A stretch of DNA of 64,000 nt from Euborellia annulipes (GCA_023213315.1 JAKCPI010014339.1:56849-120848); one strand, 5' to 3'. Shown: positions 37,001-44,140, counted from the stretch's first letter. Notes: a model not told the origin generated them from the sequence alone. A program made the numbers and translations.

Positions 37001-38345
37001 TATTACAACAAAAAAATACTAGGCAAAAAAAAATAATTTTCCAATTGAAGAATTATAATTTTTAGAAGAAATATTTCATCAAACAGCATCTGAATTATTG
37101 TTTCTTCAAAAGACAAGATAAACAGACAGCTAGCTGATCACCAAAGAAAGTGAGGATCCTGCTGGTTTGTTTTTTTAGACAATTTTGTATGATTCCAGAC
37201 ATATATAAAAAGGAAAAAAAATAAAGAAAAGGAAGTCTAAAGACATGACTCCACTTTTCATTCGTTTTTCATTAATTAACAAGGATATATTCTGTAAATA
37301 CTTGTATAAATGCTTGCGTGTTTTTTTTTTTTTTTAATTAATATGGATTTTTTTATAATTTATGTATTAAGTAATGTCTCTTTTAATGAGTTCTTTGCAT
37401 ATATGATCATGGGGGATCCAACTGTTTGATAACCCCAAACTGGTTTTCTGTAACCCCCAAAGAAAAATGAAAGGCTTAGATTTTTTTTTAGTTCCTTGCA
37501 AAAATCTAAATAAACACTAAACTCTATAAGAAATCTGGGCCACTCTTATTAATATCTCCTAATAATTTAATGATCAATGTCTTAGGTATTTTAATGTCTA
37601 TTGTAATCATATGCAATTTCTTTTTAATTTGATATGTACAAAAAATTATCGTTTACTTGCTTACTCGGGATCTCTGACTTAATGATCAATATTGCCCTGA
37701 TGAAGGTCGTGATTGGCAACCGAATCGGATCCTGATTAAATCTCCACGGCCATAAAAACATTAAGTCTATTATATTATTTTGAATTTTTAGTTTTTTTTT
37801 TTTTTTGAAAATATTTTAACAAATTTTTCTGGTCAACGTATTCGTTTAAAAAAAAGAAAAAAAAAACTCTTCATGATCATATATGTGAAAACTTGATTAT
37901 TTATCAAGTGATTTTTAAACCCTTTTTTTTCCTCCCTCCCATTGGAATGATTTGACTTTTGGTTGGGTTATCAAATTGAATTGCATCCCCCTACCATATC
38001 TATTTAATAATTCTATTCCTTTTGTTCTATTTAGGGGGCATCGAGCAACCTAAACAACCCTCAGTGATCGGCCTGTTTCGAAGGGAGAGTACAGGGTCAG
38101 TTCAACCAGATAGGGAATCATCGCGTTCAGGATCAGAACAATCGTTAGTCGCAGCCCTCGACGGCAACAACGCTTCCATTTTATTAATTGAAGAAGGGTT
38201 GCCTGGCCCTATGAGTGTTGCCAGGCGAAGTATCGTTGGGGTGGCACCCCGAAGAGGTTCTATGTTGGAATTACCCATCCCTGAGGAGACTGATCATAGC
38301 CACTGGAGTCGCTCCAGTAACGAGGATGACGAAGATGATGACTAA
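3846..38345 (+). CDS. Nhe2: Na+/H+ exchanger (SLC9/NHE family, Nhe2-like), 3' 13 exons, 5' end outside window
   Basis: Membrane antiporter exchanging Na+ for H+ (family knowledge). Thirteen exons (3846-4063, 6011-6213, 7792-7881, 9841-9911, 11301-11513, 14087-14225, 20922-21059, 21716-21785, 24865-24963, 30286-30603, 34729-34821, 34888-35052, 38035-38345) join without a phase clash into 708 residues plus a stop. The first exons carry the last transmembrane part of the exchanger domain, with [12 protein letters not shown] and, at residues 99-104, YGGLRG of the conserved TM11 region. Exons 3-5 match the regulatory helix that binds CHP in relatives. The long cytoplasmic tail has [28 protein letters not shown] and [19 protein letters not shown], which I associate with insect Nhe2-type proteins; the symbol is a likely orthology, not proven. 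The tail ends in an acidic run. Several introns are stuffed with repeats. The N-terminal half and promoter are missing from the window. Confidence 0.93.
4397..4612 (+). mobile_element. tRNA-derived SINE
   Basis: The head has an A-box-like AAGCCTGTGGATTACGG and a B-box GGCTCGAATCC 35-45 bases apart, as in tRNA-type RNA polymerase III promoters, followed by a non-tRNA body (TGTGGCCTAAGTGCCTTAAA). It does not fold as a full tRNA. It lies in the intron between Nhe exons 1 and 2. Confidence 0.65.
4740..5000. mobile_element. Inverted-pair Penelope-type terminal repeat
   Basis: Two arms (about 4755-4863 and 4893-4995) are inverted copies. Each contains GAGCCTCTATTTAAT and a hammerhead-like core. 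The - strand core at 4828-4862 is intact (CTGAAGA, T, GGC...GCC, GAAACGT); the + strand partner is mutated to GATACGT. Confidence 0.65.
6011..6213 (+). CDS. Nhe2: Nhe exon 2: TM11 region with YGGLRG
   Basis: Encodes [20 protein letters not shown], then the conserved [16 protein letters not shown] helix and [15 protein letters not shown], the last helix of the exchanger domain. Acceptor tttag ends at 6010 and donor CAG|GTAAAA follows 6213. It enters in phase 1 from the GC-donor exon and leaves in phase 0. Confidence 0.95.
6328..7192. mobile_element. TTAA-flanked TIR element, copy 1, split by a SINE
   Basis: Starts GGGGCTTCAGGAC and ends with its inverse GTCCTGAAGCGCC, with TTAA on both sides (6324-6327, 7193-7196) as in piggyBac-like insertions. 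Collinear with copy 2 at 10634-11162 except for the inserted stretch 6606-6885. No transposase is present. Confidence 0.75.
6606..6885 (+). mobile_element. tRNA-derived SINE inserted in the TTAA element
   Basis: The head has GGCTTGGCGTAGTTAGTAGC (A-box-like) and GGGTTCGGATCC (B-box). The body carries TGGCCTAAGATGCCGTAAAA and it ends in an A-rich tail with AAATAAATAAAT. Copy 2 of the host element lacks this block, giving an internal empty site. Confidence 0.78.
7792..7881 (+). CDS. Nhe2: Nhe exon 3: start of cytoplasmic tail
   Basis: Encodes [15 protein letters not shown], the junction that follows the last helix in NHE proteins, then a basic stretch ending ERIHER. It is phase 0 at both ends, with acceptor tttttag and donor CGG|GTAAAT. 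Confidence 0.94.
7973..8029. repeat. Perfect 23-bp hairpin with 11-base loop
   Basis: Positions 7973-7995 and 8007-8029 are exact inverse complements (AATCTTTAAATCGCCAGTCC...). It lies just after Nhe exon 3. It could be a tiny foldback element or a small-RNA hairpin; nothing else supports either. Confidence 0.75.
8136..8334. mobile_element. hAT-type MITE with 8-bp duplication
   Basis: A 199-base element flanked by GTCTAGAC at 8128-8135 and 8335-8342. It starts CACCGCTCGCGAGCCGCG and ends GCCGACCCCTG, with repeated GTGGCTC motifs typical of hAT MITEs. Confidence 0.8.
8500..9560. repeat. Unassigned repeat-like intron segment
   Basis: GC-richer blocks at 8505-8720 and 9240-9345 look like old insertions. 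9412-9530 forms a foldback (TATTTTGTCGA...TCGACAAAATA) with GAAAC boxes, perhaps a decayed member of the hammerhead-type pairs. No coding potential. Confidence 0.4.
9841..9911 (+). CDS. Nhe2: Nhe exon 4: CHP-binding helix
   Basis: Encodes [20 protein letters not shown], matching the LLTGIEDICGHYGHHHW region of vertebrate exchangers, which binds calcineurin-homologous protein. Donor AA|GTAAGT leaves two bases that complete a Lys codon with the first base of the next exon. Confidence 0.93.
10634..11162. mobile_element. TTAA-flanked TIR element, copy 2
   Basis: Starts GGAGCTTCATTAGGAC and ends TCCTGAAGCTCC, with TTAA at 10630-10633 and 11163-11166. Collinear with copy 1; shared blocks include CAGCCGGCATTATCAGATCA and GCCATCTTATCGGC. 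529 bases, no ORF. Confidence 0.75.
11301..11513 (+). CDS. Nhe2: Nhe exon 5: regulatory tail
   Basis: Encodes [18 protein letters not shown] followed by [18 protein letters not shown], parallel to the RFNKKYVKK...AFYHKMEMKQA segment of vertebrate NHEs. Donor CAG|GTCAGA gives phase 2, which fits exon 6. If not spliced, the frame stops at 11530-11532 after a few residues. Confidence 0.92.
11787..11883. mobile_element. Short palindromic MITE
   Basis: Arms 11790-11823 and 11847-11880 are near-perfect inverse copies (ACGGTCAATAATAATGACA). The loop is about 23 bases. Confidence 0.6.
12154..12240. repeat. CTGGTGTGAC hairpin repeat, copy 1
   Basis: Foldback with stem CTGGTGTGACAAGCACAG...ACACA and loop GATTACCGAAGG. 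Other copies: 12752-12848, 22728-22828, 23440-23536, 24107-24208; fragments at 38925-39010 and 54312-54352. Confidence 0.65.
12752..12848. repeat. CTGGTGTGAC hairpin repeat, copy 2
   Basis: Same hairpin family, preceded by GGAAACTAAATATATATCGA as in the copies of the 22-24 kb array. About 500 bases separate it from copy 1. Confidence 0.65.
13286..13955. mobile_element. Probable TIR element starting GGTCAACA
   Basis: Begins CCGGTCAACACG and ends TTGTTGACCTG. Inside, a roughly 180-base unit recurs three times with related text (CCAATATTAACCGAGATACGG and variants, GTACTATGGTG). No ORF; superfamily unknown. Confidence 0.45.
14087..14225 (+). CDS. Nhe2: Nhe exon 6, with readable intron-retention extension to 14288
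   Basis: Encodes [20 protein letters not shown] and ends [10 protein letters not shown]. Donor CGT|GTATGT joins in phase 0 to [11 protein letters not shown] of the next exon, matching the continuous insect sequence I recall. The frame also reads on for 20 codons into the intron and would add seven consecutive His before a stop at 14286-14288. Whether that form exists cannot be told here. Confidence 0.9.
14675..15120. repeat. Three tandem units of about 145 bp
   Basis: Units start near 14675, 14818 and 14961, each with GTACATCAGTAAAGTACTAG. The same motif occurs inverted in the hAT array at about 22450, 23155 and 23820 and near 52190, so it is part of a wider family. Confidence 0.65.
15236..15268 (+). 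ncRNA. Hammerhead-like core, single copy
   Basis: CTGAAGA, extra T, GGTC...GGCC, GAAACGT then A. Core boxes are complete, but a convincing stem I is not seen. Confidence 0.5.
16184..16212. repeat. (GTT)n microsatellite
   Basis: About nine GTT units near 16187-16212, after a G run at 16131-16143. Confidence 0.8.
16440..17490. repeat. Minisatellite, about ten units of roughly 107 bp
   Basis: Each unit reads ATCACCCCCTGCCCCCT, ATTTTTCATTCGATTTTAAT, TTAGGGTGTAAATAATTGAA and AAATGGTATTTTAGA. Unit starts fall near 16454, 16561, 16671, 16780, 16885, 16990, 17091, 17196, 17296 and 17405. Differences are mostly short indels in C, A and T runs. Confidence 0.85.
17630..17925. mobile_element. Alternating inverted array of hammerhead-type repeats
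   Basis: Four arms in alternating orientation carry CCTGATGAAGGTCG and GAAACGTCG. Cores with all boxes lie at 17682-17714 (+) and 17737-17769 (-). The outer arms at about 17650 and 17800 lack CTGATGA but keep GACCGAAACGTC. They adjoin TTTATTTAATTA stretches as in other copies. Confidence 0.6.
18824..20632. mobile_element. 1.8-kb foldback element with tandem repeats in both arms
   Basis: Arms 18824-19700 and 19730-20632 are inverse copies with only scattered differences, separated by a loop of about 29 bases. The outer 350 bases of each arm are unique (TTTGGGCTAAGAATAG, GCATGCTAAGATGATGTG). The inner part is about four roughly 165-bp units (CATAATCCACTACCTGGT, ATCATGCCAAATTGTG). This architecture fits Foldback-type elements. 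It sits in the intron before Nhe exon 7. Confidence 0.85.
20922..21059 (+). CDS. Nhe2: Nhe exon 7
   Basis: Encodes [20 protein letters not shown], then [20 protein letters not shown] ending SKRLAK. It is 138 bases long and phase 0 at both ends. Acceptor is ccccag, and the donor AAG|GTCTCA is somewhat weak. Confidence 0.93.
21185..21465. repeat. Foldback repeat
   Basis: Arms about 21185-21305 and 21345-21465 are inverse copies (AAGTCTGAAGT, ATTAATGCGACGTTTTTGTT). It lies right after Nhe exon 7. No ORF. Confidence 0.7.
21716..21785 (+). CDS. Nhe2: Nhe exon 8
   Basis: Encodes [20 protein letters not shown] and ends FSH plus one base of the next codon (donor G|GTAAGC). With exon 7 it gives [15 protein letters not shown], a block conserved in insect relatives. 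Confidence 0.92.
21961..24574. mobile_element. Non-autonomous hAT element with 8-bp duplication
   Basis: Starts CAGCGGTTCCCAACCC and ends GGTTGGGAACCACTT, flanked by CTTTAAAT at 21953-21960 and 24575-24582. The 2.6-kb inside holds no transposase, but three tandem units of about 708 bp. It lies between Nhe exons 8 and 9. Confidence 0.87.
22118..24230. repeat. Three tandem units of about 708 bp inside the hAT element
   Basis: Units start near 22118, 22828 and 23535 with CTTTCTCTTACCTATGTATA. Each contains TTCGATGTCGAGATTTTGAT, a (GGGT/GTGT)n stretch, GAGTACTAGTA, GGTTGCCATGGTAAC and the CTGGTGTGAC hairpin. The microsatellite length differs between units. Confidence 0.85.
24865..24963 (+). CDS. 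Nhe2: Nhe exon 9
   Basis: Starts in phase 1, completing an Asp codon with exon 8, and encodes [20 protein letters not shown], then [12 protein letters not shown]. Acceptor ttttttag, donor C|GTGAGT. The acidic YINEVL block is shared with insect Nhe2-type tails. Confidence 0.91.
25205..25240 (-). ncRNA. Hammerhead-like ribozyme core, left arm of Penelope element
   Basis: CTGATGA, extra T, GGC...GCC, GAAACGT, then A as cleavage-site base. Stem I can form as GGA/TCC plus CTCTAAT/ATTGAGAG beyond an internal loop. Exact inverse of the copy at 26746-26781. Confidence 0.65.
25534..26235 (+). pseudogene. Penelope-like retroelement ORF, C-terminal GIY-YIG part
   Basis: Open from about 25534, before the first Met at 25618, to TAG at 26233-26235. 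Encodes [20 protein letters not shown], typical of the linker after the reverse transcriptase. The GIY-YIG nuclease follows: [20 protein letters not shown], then [17 protein letters not shown] and a C-terminal region with [10 protein letters not shown]. The YVGQS motif and the Arg and Asp/His residues of the family are present. Penelope elements use this nuclease for target cleavage. The reverse transcriptase domain is absent, so it cannot move alone. Confidence 0.85.
26746..26781 (+). ncRNA. Hammerhead-like ribozyme core, right arm of Penelope element
   Basis: Same boxes as the left-arm copy, on the + strand: CTGATGA 26746-26752, GAAA 26774-26777, ACGT 26777-26780, A 26781. Stem I: 26743-26745 with 26782-26784, then 26735-26741 with 26788-26795 (one bulge). 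Confidence 0.65.
28345..28528. mobile_element. MITE with TIR CAGTGGGCGTCACAAGTG
   Basis: Ends CAGTGGGCGTCACAAGTGCC and its inverse GGCACTTGTGGCGCCCACTG. 184 bases, no ORF, in the intron before Nhe exon 10. Confidence 0.7.
28590..28845. repeat. Foldback with decayed hammerhead-type boxes
   Basis: Arms about 28590-28690 and 28735-28845 are inverse copies (ATTAATGTGCTATGGCCGAT, AGCAGCTTG). Both carry a CCGAAACGTCGG or mutated form next to a disrupted CTGAGAATGA box. Confidence 0.55.
29147..29232 (+). mobile_element. 5'-truncated SINE tail
   Basis: TCAATTGAAATAAATTAA then GGTCTAGAGAGCCTTAGATG and AAGACCTTAAAAAA, matching the tail of the SINE at 47765-47940 (- strand) and the fragment at 52866-52930. 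Confidence 0.6.
30286..30603 (+). CDS. Nhe2: Nhe exon 10: Ala/Thr-rich tail exon
   Basis: The true start is upstream of any Met: from the acceptor tttag at 30285 the frame reads [20 protein letters not shown] low-complexity Ala/Thr/Ser region with a six-Ala run follows, then AEVSLPWRR and ends TASN plus one base (G|GTAAGG). It is more GC-rich than its surroundings. The frame downstream of the donor reads into intron. Confidence 0.88.
30946..31120. mobile_element. Penelope end fragment next to a hAT-like fragment
   Basis: AAGTTGGCAGTCAATAATTA and AGCCTCTATA at 30950-30980 match the Penelope arm. It is followed by CAGAGCTTCCTCAACTTTTT, which looks like a hAT terminus. The other ends are not found. 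Confidence 0.4.
31260..31535. repeat. Foldback with GAAACGTTG arms
   Basis: Arms about 31270-31385 and 31418-31530 are inverse copies (GGGAGTTTTTAATTATA, ATACTGTACAACGTTTCGAC). GTCGAAACGTTG recalls the hammerhead 3' box, but no CTGANGA is present. Confidence 0.65.
33625..33745. mobile_element. Fragment of TIR element also at 40422-40681
   Basis: Shares CGACCTATTGTCTGC, GGTATTTCTCACACAGACA and GCCATTTGGGCTGCCTATCT with the other copy. A mariner-like MITE abuts its right end. The 33440-33610 stretch before it repeats CAAAACGTTTTG motifs. Confidence 0.5.
33746..33940. mobile_element. Mariner-like MITE, copy 1
   Basis: CAGTGAGAGACAATATTAAG to its inverse, TA at both sides, 195 bases. The inner arms (GATTATTTCATTGTTTTTA) are also inverted. 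Copies at 44451-44655 and 51852-52013. Confidence 0.82.
34205..34375. repeat. Foldback in intron before Nhe exon 11
   Basis: TTTATTAACTCA...TGAGTTAATAAAC arms enclose a short palindrome (CCCAATTTATACT...AGTATAAATTGGG). Confidence 0.55.
34729..34821 (+). CDS. Nhe2: Nhe exon 11
   Basis: After acceptor aaatag it completes a Val codon and encodes [20 protein letters not shown], then [10 protein letters not shown]. Donor G|GTAATT is phase 1. Only 66 bases of intron separate it from exon 12, the shortest intron of the gene here. Confidence 0.88.
34888..35052 (+). CDS. Nhe2: Nhe exon 12: SEFPAW block
   Basis: Encodes [16 protein letters not shown] and [20 protein letters not shown], ending SATFL. 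This is the most diagnostic block for an arthropod Nhe2-type tail. The acceptor is ctcag and donor G|GTAAAT is phase 1. Confidence 0.93.
35335..35395 (-). ncRNA. Degenerate hammerhead-like core
   Basis: On the - strand: CTGAGGA, T, GGTC...GGCC, GAAA, but followed by TACA instead of CGTC. An inverted, further mutated partner lies at about 35675-35705 around the next MITE. Confidence 0.35.
35515..35667. mobile_element. Palindromic MITE built of ATTGC repeats, copy 1
   Basis: CCCACACAGCACAAAATATT to its inverse AATATTTTGTCCTGTGTGGG; the inside is made of GCAATATTGC-like words. A second copy lies at 42296-42470. Confidence 0.75.
35700..38034. other. Last Nhe intron, mostly AT-rich without recognised element
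   Basis: Contains AGAAAGAGCCC blocks in inverted orientation (35817-35850 and 36125-36145) enclosing 35.8-36.1 kb, and a decayed hammerhead core at 37694-37727 (CTGATGA, A, GGTC...AACC, GAAT). No coding potential. Confidence 0.4.
38035..38345 (+). CDS. Nhe2: Nhe terminal coding exon
   Basis: Encodes [20 protein letters not shown], a Ser-rich stretch, [16 protein letters not shown] and an acidic end EDDEDDD before TAA. The basic RRES and ARRSIV sites look like possible basophilic kinase targets (inference). Confidence 0.93.
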
Positions 38346-38510
38346 TTTCAAAGAACGACGAACATTCAAAAGCAAAAGCAAGCGAGCCCAGAATACTTTA
38401 CGTTTTAATATGAATTGGTCTTCCTTTTTATTGACGGAGGTAATCAAAACAACGGCAAGCAATATTTTATAGGAAAAATAAATATAATTTATTAAATAAA
38501 AAAATCACTA
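38346..38510 (+). promoter_or_regulatory. Nhe 3' UTR with polyadenylation signals
   Basis: AATAAA hexamers lie at 38477-38482 and 38495-38500, 130-150 bases after the stop codon. They are the likely mRNA end; there is no transcript evidence. Confidence 0.55.
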
Positions 38511-38599
38511 TAATACATTTTGAAACGACTATTTAGTTTGAAAGAACACAAAAATATTTTATTTTAAATTTTCAAAAAAAAATCATATAAATGTTTATA

Positions 38600-39110
38600 A
38601 ATTGGACGATGTTATGCACTAATGAACCAAGCGCCATTAACTTTCATTTGCACAATTGTAAACAAAACCAATAGCAATGACTTTTTTTTCTTGTTTTATA
38701 CAAAAAAAAAAATGCACAGAGTAATAATGTTGTGATTCAAATAAAGAGATAGATCTTCTTTTTCCTACAAGATGGCCGTCTTACAAAGGCGGATACAAGG
38801 GGGAAGGGGGTAACTACCCCCCCCCCCCCCGAGATTTGAAAAAAATACTTTTTTTTTCGAAAAAAAAATTTATTTTTAATGTAAAATTTTAAAAATCAAT
38901 ACTTAAAAATTTTATTTGTATTTATATTCTGGCAAACAAGTACAGAATGCGCCTTTAAATTACCGAAATTAAGAAAAAATAGTGTGCTGTGCGACGAATC
39001 ACACCAGATTACCCCCCCCCCCACCGAGGTCCGCCCTTGCGTCTTATCATATTCGATCTTAATGGCGCTTGGTTCTTTTATGCATAACATCGACCAATTA
39101 ATAATAGACA
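38600..39110. mobile_element. Foldback interrupted by a GC-run element
   Basis: Outer arms 38600-38645 and 39055-39105 are inverse (AACCAAGCGCCATTAA). Inside, 38785-39035 starts CAAAGGCGGA and ends TCCGCCCTTG with CGTCTTA on both sides (38777-38783 region and 39036 onward), a likely nested insertion carrying a CTGGTGTGAC-family remnant and C runs. Confidence 0.55.
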
Positions 39111-40420
39111 TACTTTTATTTAAAAATGAAAATTGATTTTATCAATAGGAACAAATTTCTTTCTTTTTTTTTTCTTTCAATGTTGAAATCGTTCCTTAAA
39201 ACATCATGTCTATAAAACTCTTGGTATTGATAAATTAATTTAATTTTTTTTATAATATCCAATCATTTTATCTTGCCATATTGTTTTTTAATGATTCGTC
39301 GAATATTTATGTCTCGTTATCTTTTTAGTATTAGATTTTAAATTAATTGGTAGTGTTTAGTCTAATATTATTTTACTTTTCCATTAAAGAATTACTTTAA
39401 AATTCATATAATTGCTCATTTTAATTAATTGAAGATATTATTTTATTTCGTCTATTACGATGGGATTTATTTATAATAATATAGATAACAATATTTATTT
39501 TAGACTTTGCGGAGTAAATAATTTTCTCAACAATTTACAAAGAAATTTGTTCTTTTAAAAAAAAAATTTTATTCTTACTTGCCCATAAATTATTTTTTAC
39601 TCCATATTAAAATTTATTTATTAATATATTTTTTAAATAAAAACGATAGAGGTTTTTTTTTTAATTACTTAAATTGTTTGTGATTAGATTAGAGCAATCT
39701 AATTAAATTTTAATTTTGTGTTTGCTACTTAAAAATATTTATATTTTTTTTTATTAATAATTAAGTCATTTTCAAAATGTATCATAGAATATACTTAATT
39801 AAAATTAGTTAGTTAATTAGAAAAAAAAAAACAAAGTAAAGCTTTAAAAGTTGGCGTAGAAATTCTAATCTTAAAAAAAAAAACAGTCTTTTTTCTAAAA
39901 GTTATCCTTAGGATGAATTTTGTTTTCTCAATCAGGGCCGGATATGAAGGGATCTTGAGAGAATTTATTTTATTTATAAACCTAAAGACGCTTTAAATGT
40001 TTGAACGAACAGGGGCATCTCGAGATTTGAAAGCAAGGCAAGCAGAAAAATCCTGTTTTATAATCAACATTAATCACTTTATTTTAATTTTTTAAATATA
40101 GTTTGATTTATATTATGAATTAAACTTCAACCAAAGACAATTATTTTAAAATAGAGTGATAAATTTGACTATGAGACAAGGAAAAATTAAAAATAATCTC
40201 CTCGGGATTGGGATTAATAATAAAAAAGTTGAACAATTTATTTTATTTTTGTTTATTTTCTTGCTACAGAACTGTATATTAGATCGGGCATAAAATTCGG
40301 GGACATTACATACAACCCCTCGCCAAAAATAATATTTTTGAAGGAAAATTCTAAATGAAAAAATGTGGTATTGATCTGAATCATAATTTAAAAAATTCAA
40401 ATACCTAATTAAAGAAAAAA
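39111..40420. other. AT-rich intergenic DNA
   Basis: Only a fragment CAGGGCCGGATATGAAG at 39935-39952, similar to CAGGGCCGGATTTAAG at 49699-49715, hints at an old hAT-like insertion. Otherwise nothing is recognised. Confidence 0.45.
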
Positions 40421-40421
40421 A

Positions 40422-40681
40422 TGTACTATCTATAGCAATAGTATTGGGACTAAAACCCAGTAGTTAGGCAGCCCGCTCACTAAACTTTTTCCTGATTAAA
40501 AATTTGTATTTCTTGAAATTTATATCAAAAGATAAAATTATGGATATTCTTTTGTTAAAAAGGTTCGGCCTATTGTCTTCTCTGAAAAAGGTGTTTCTTA
40601 CACAGACAAGCTGCCATTTGGGCTGCCTATCTACCGGGCTTTAGTCTCACTATACTATTGCAATAGATGGTACGGCAAATT
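40422..40681. mobile_element. TIR element of about 260 bp
   Basis: Left GTACTATCTATAGCAATAGT and right, inverted, GTACCATCTATTGCAATAGT, then GACTAAA and GGCAGCC in both arms. Related to the fragment at 33625-33745. Confidence 0.65.
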
Positions 40682-42290
40682 TTTTAATTGAAAGCCAAGC
40701 GCTTAATTTATTATATTTTTAAATATCACTTAAATATTTTAGCCTACAATTTAACATTATCATAAATAAATAGTACTTAAAAAGGAATATATTAAAAAGA
40801 CTTATACAATGTTTTCCTTGCTTATATCGAAGAGATGTCATTAATGATGCTGCCAAAGAAAATCCGGCTCTAAGCTTGTTAAACAAAATCATAACTAAAA
40901 AAAAAAGGAAATAATTTCCTCTGTGTTATTACATAAATAATAATTGTTAAAATATAGTAATTATATATCCAGATTTATTTTGACAAAACAATTTAATTCA
41001 CTGACTTGTGAAAAAAAAAATATATATATATATATATATAAACTCATTAAGGCAGAGTTTTAATACACTAACAATTTTGTAAATAAATAAATAAATATGC
41101 TCAGCTAAGTAAATTCAATTGAATATAAAATTTTTACGAATCATCTCTTTTTTCTTATTAAAACAATTTTTCAAATAATCCTAAATGTTTAAAATATAAA
41201 TTTCTTATATATATATATATATAAATATTTTTATAATATATAAAAAAAAAACTAATTATGCGCATATCATTGATTCATTTCTTAATTCTTTATATAAAAA
41301 ATTTTAATCTAAATATTTACGCATAAATATATATATATATATTTTCAAAAATAAATAATTTCATTTTACAAATCTGCCTTAATGTTATTATTAATGTTAT
41401 TATAATTAATTAAGTAATTAAACGCTGGGCATAGTGCAACATTGCTAGTCACTTTCCTAAAAATAATGTATTTTAACAAACTAATGAAATATTGCCAGAA
41501 AGAAGAAATTTTGATCTTCTTAACTTAAAAATAGTATTTTTTTCTAAATAATATAATTAATAATTCAATGTAAATAGAACCTTTTAAAAATCTAATTACT
41601 AGATGGATAGTTTTAAGGGATTACATTTCCTAGAATTTAAAAGACTGCGCTATTAAAGATAGTATTTGTTATATTCTTGCCTATTAAATGATAATAGTCG
41701 TTTTTTCGGTACTCAGGGTTTGTTTTTTATTAATTATTTGATATACATATATATATATGTATATAGAGTCCCAAAAATCAAACAAATATTAATTTAAGAA
41801 AAATAAACATTTATTTATTTACTTATTTACTAGTTGGTGAAGTTATGATTCTATTCTAAATACTAGATATTGGTATTGAATTAGTAATAGTATATTTGAC
41901 AAATATCATCGACGGCTCAAATACCTTTGATAATAAATAAATAAAATGTTTGTTTTTCTTTTGGGATACCCTGTATAGGATATTAATTATTCACAGATTA
42001 ATTAATTGACTAAAAAAATAGTGAATTTTTATGATGATTGAGCTTATTAAAAATAATCGATTAAAATAGGAACTTGAGTTGATTGATTTAAAAAAAATTA
42101 ATGAATAAACAGTTTCATTTCAGACCGAAAAAAAGGTTATTCATAAAAATTTTTTAATCAGTTTGCAGGTTTCCAGATAATAATCGATTATTTATTTCTA
42201 AAATGGCACTTCCTAGTTCTCAGGCCTATTAAATGTTGATAAAAATGAGCCTAATGATATTAATTTTCACTCTTAATCTGAAATTTTAAT
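40682..42290. other. AT-rich intergenic DNA with (AT)n tracts
   Basis: (AT)n runs near 41020, 41205, 41325 and 41745. No gene or element recognised. Confidence 0.5.
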
Positions 42291-42295
42291 ACTAC

Positions 42296-42470
42296 CCCAA
42301 CAGCACAAAATATTGCAGCAATGTTGCAGAAACATTGCGAATCTTGGCAACATTGCAGCGGCAATATTCCAAACTAGCAATATTGCTGTTTGAGCTGCAA
42401 TATTGCATCAATGTTGCCGCAATATTGTCAACATTGAGCAAGATTGCAATATTCCGTGCTGTGTGGGTAA
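42296..42470. mobile_element. Palindromic MITE built of ATTGC repeats, copy 2
   Basis: CAGCACAAAATATTGCAGCA to an inverse end TTGCAATATTCCGTGCTGTG. Same family as 35515-35667, more diverged. Confidence 0.7.
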
Positions 42471-42605
42471 TCTATGCAACTTGAAAGGGAAAGGGACAAC
42501 AGAATATTTAGAAAAGAAGAAAATTCGAGCCTGTTCGGAAAATATCACAATTGCTATTGGAAATTTATTTATGAAAAAATGGATAAACTATAAAAAAAAA
42601 AAATT

Positions 42606-42884
42606 AAGGCGGCTACACATATAACTGCAAACTTGACAACCTATGTGCTATCTTTTTTAATTATGCAATCTTTTTGTACAAGCATGCATGTGCAATCTTT
42701 TTGTACAAGCATGCATGTGCAATCTTTTTGTACAAGCATGCATGTACAATCTTTTTGTACAAGCATGCATGTGCAATCTGCTTTGCTTGCGCAAAATTCT
42801 CTTACAGTCGATACAGTTTGCTTGTACAAAAAGATTGCACATGCATGCTTGTCAAGTTTGCAGTTACGTGTGTAAGCTGCCTTT
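42606..42884. mobile_element. TGCAAACTTGACAAG element, copy 2, with 27-bp tandem units
   Basis: Left TAAGGCGGCTACACATATA, right inverse TAAAGGCAGCTTACACACG; both then read AACTGCAAACTTGACAA. The inside has four tandem units of 27 bases (ATCTTTTTGTACAAGCATGC). Open frames across it are by-products of the 27-base repeat. Confidence 0.75.
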
Positions 42885-44140
42885 AGACTGATAAAAATTT
42901 TACCCAAGATGCTAATTAAATTAGCTAACCGTCAACTTGTACTCATTCAAATTGACTCTCTTATAATTTTTGCTCACAAATAGAATTTTAATAAAAATTT
43001 AAATTCGGGCTGAAACAAAAAAGTACATGAGATCATTTGGACTATTTAGTCATTCCTTGAGTGGATCATGAAAACTTGAATTAGAAATTGCTTTCTCTTA
43101 GTTTTGGCCCGAAAATAATTCTTTATTCTAATACTATAATTGAATGTAATAATATAGCTATATATCTTTTTAACATTAAAGGTTTTTGTAGTATGCATTT
43201 ATAATTTTAAAAAAGTGGCTGGTTGGAATGAATACGGGGAACTAATTTAATTAATTTGTGTTAGTAAAAGTTTTTGTGTGTTTGGTTAATTAAAATAGAC
43301 ATCTAATTAGATGAGGCTGTTCTAAGTCAATTAAATAAATAAAAAAAAAATAAATAAAATACAAAAAAAAAAAAAAATATAGATAGATATACAGTAAGTC
43401 ATGAATAATAATTAAATCGAAATAAATCTGGATATTTATCTATATAATAGTATTTATTAGAAGCTATTAACGATTCTATATAGCTTGGAAAATCCTAGCA
43501 TCAAATAGGGAAAATGTCTGAATGGAACAAATATAAAAATTTTCGTCCCTGAATGAATAAATGATGTGCCTCAAGAAAATAATAAAAAAATTTTCAAAAA
43601 AAAAAATAAATAAATAATAGTCACTCCAACGAAATAGACAATATAAATAATTGTTTGTAGATTTAAAAAAATAAATAATGGAGTACTAAATATTGTGTGC
43701 TATAACGCGCTAATAATGCCTTTTTAGAAAGTGTTATTAAATAAGACCTGCTAAAATAAAAAAAAGAAACGATTTTATTTTATTATTTTTTTAAAAAAGA
43801 TAAATATACTTAAAAAAGTGATTATTGTAAATCACATTATAATGTCCATAAAAAAAAAATAGAGGAAATAATTATTATTGTATATACAAGATGATTCAAA
43901 AATTCCTTGTAGAAAATTAGAAATCTTTTAGTGATCTAAATAAATAAAGATGAATTTTAGTATTAAAGGGGTAATAATCATTCCCGTTAAATTTTATGTA
44001 CATTTTTGAGATATAGTTATTTTTTGAATTGTTAAAAAAAATGGTTCATTTATGTAGTTTGAGAGTTAGCTGGACATAAAATAATGATGGATAATAAAAC
44101 CAGCCTTTTAGCTCTCTCAATACTTCACTTTATGTAAATA
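42885..44140. other. AT-rich intergenic DNA
   Basis: A stretch at 43885-44110 starting TATACAAGATGATTCAAAAA resembles the end of a mariner-type element, with no partner found. Otherwise nothing recognised. Confidence 0.4.

Noticed and set aside
42660..42785. CRISPR-like or coding repeat
   Set aside because: Four contiguous 27-base units without spacers inside a transposable element in a eukaryotic genome. The overlapping frames in all phases are by-products of the period.
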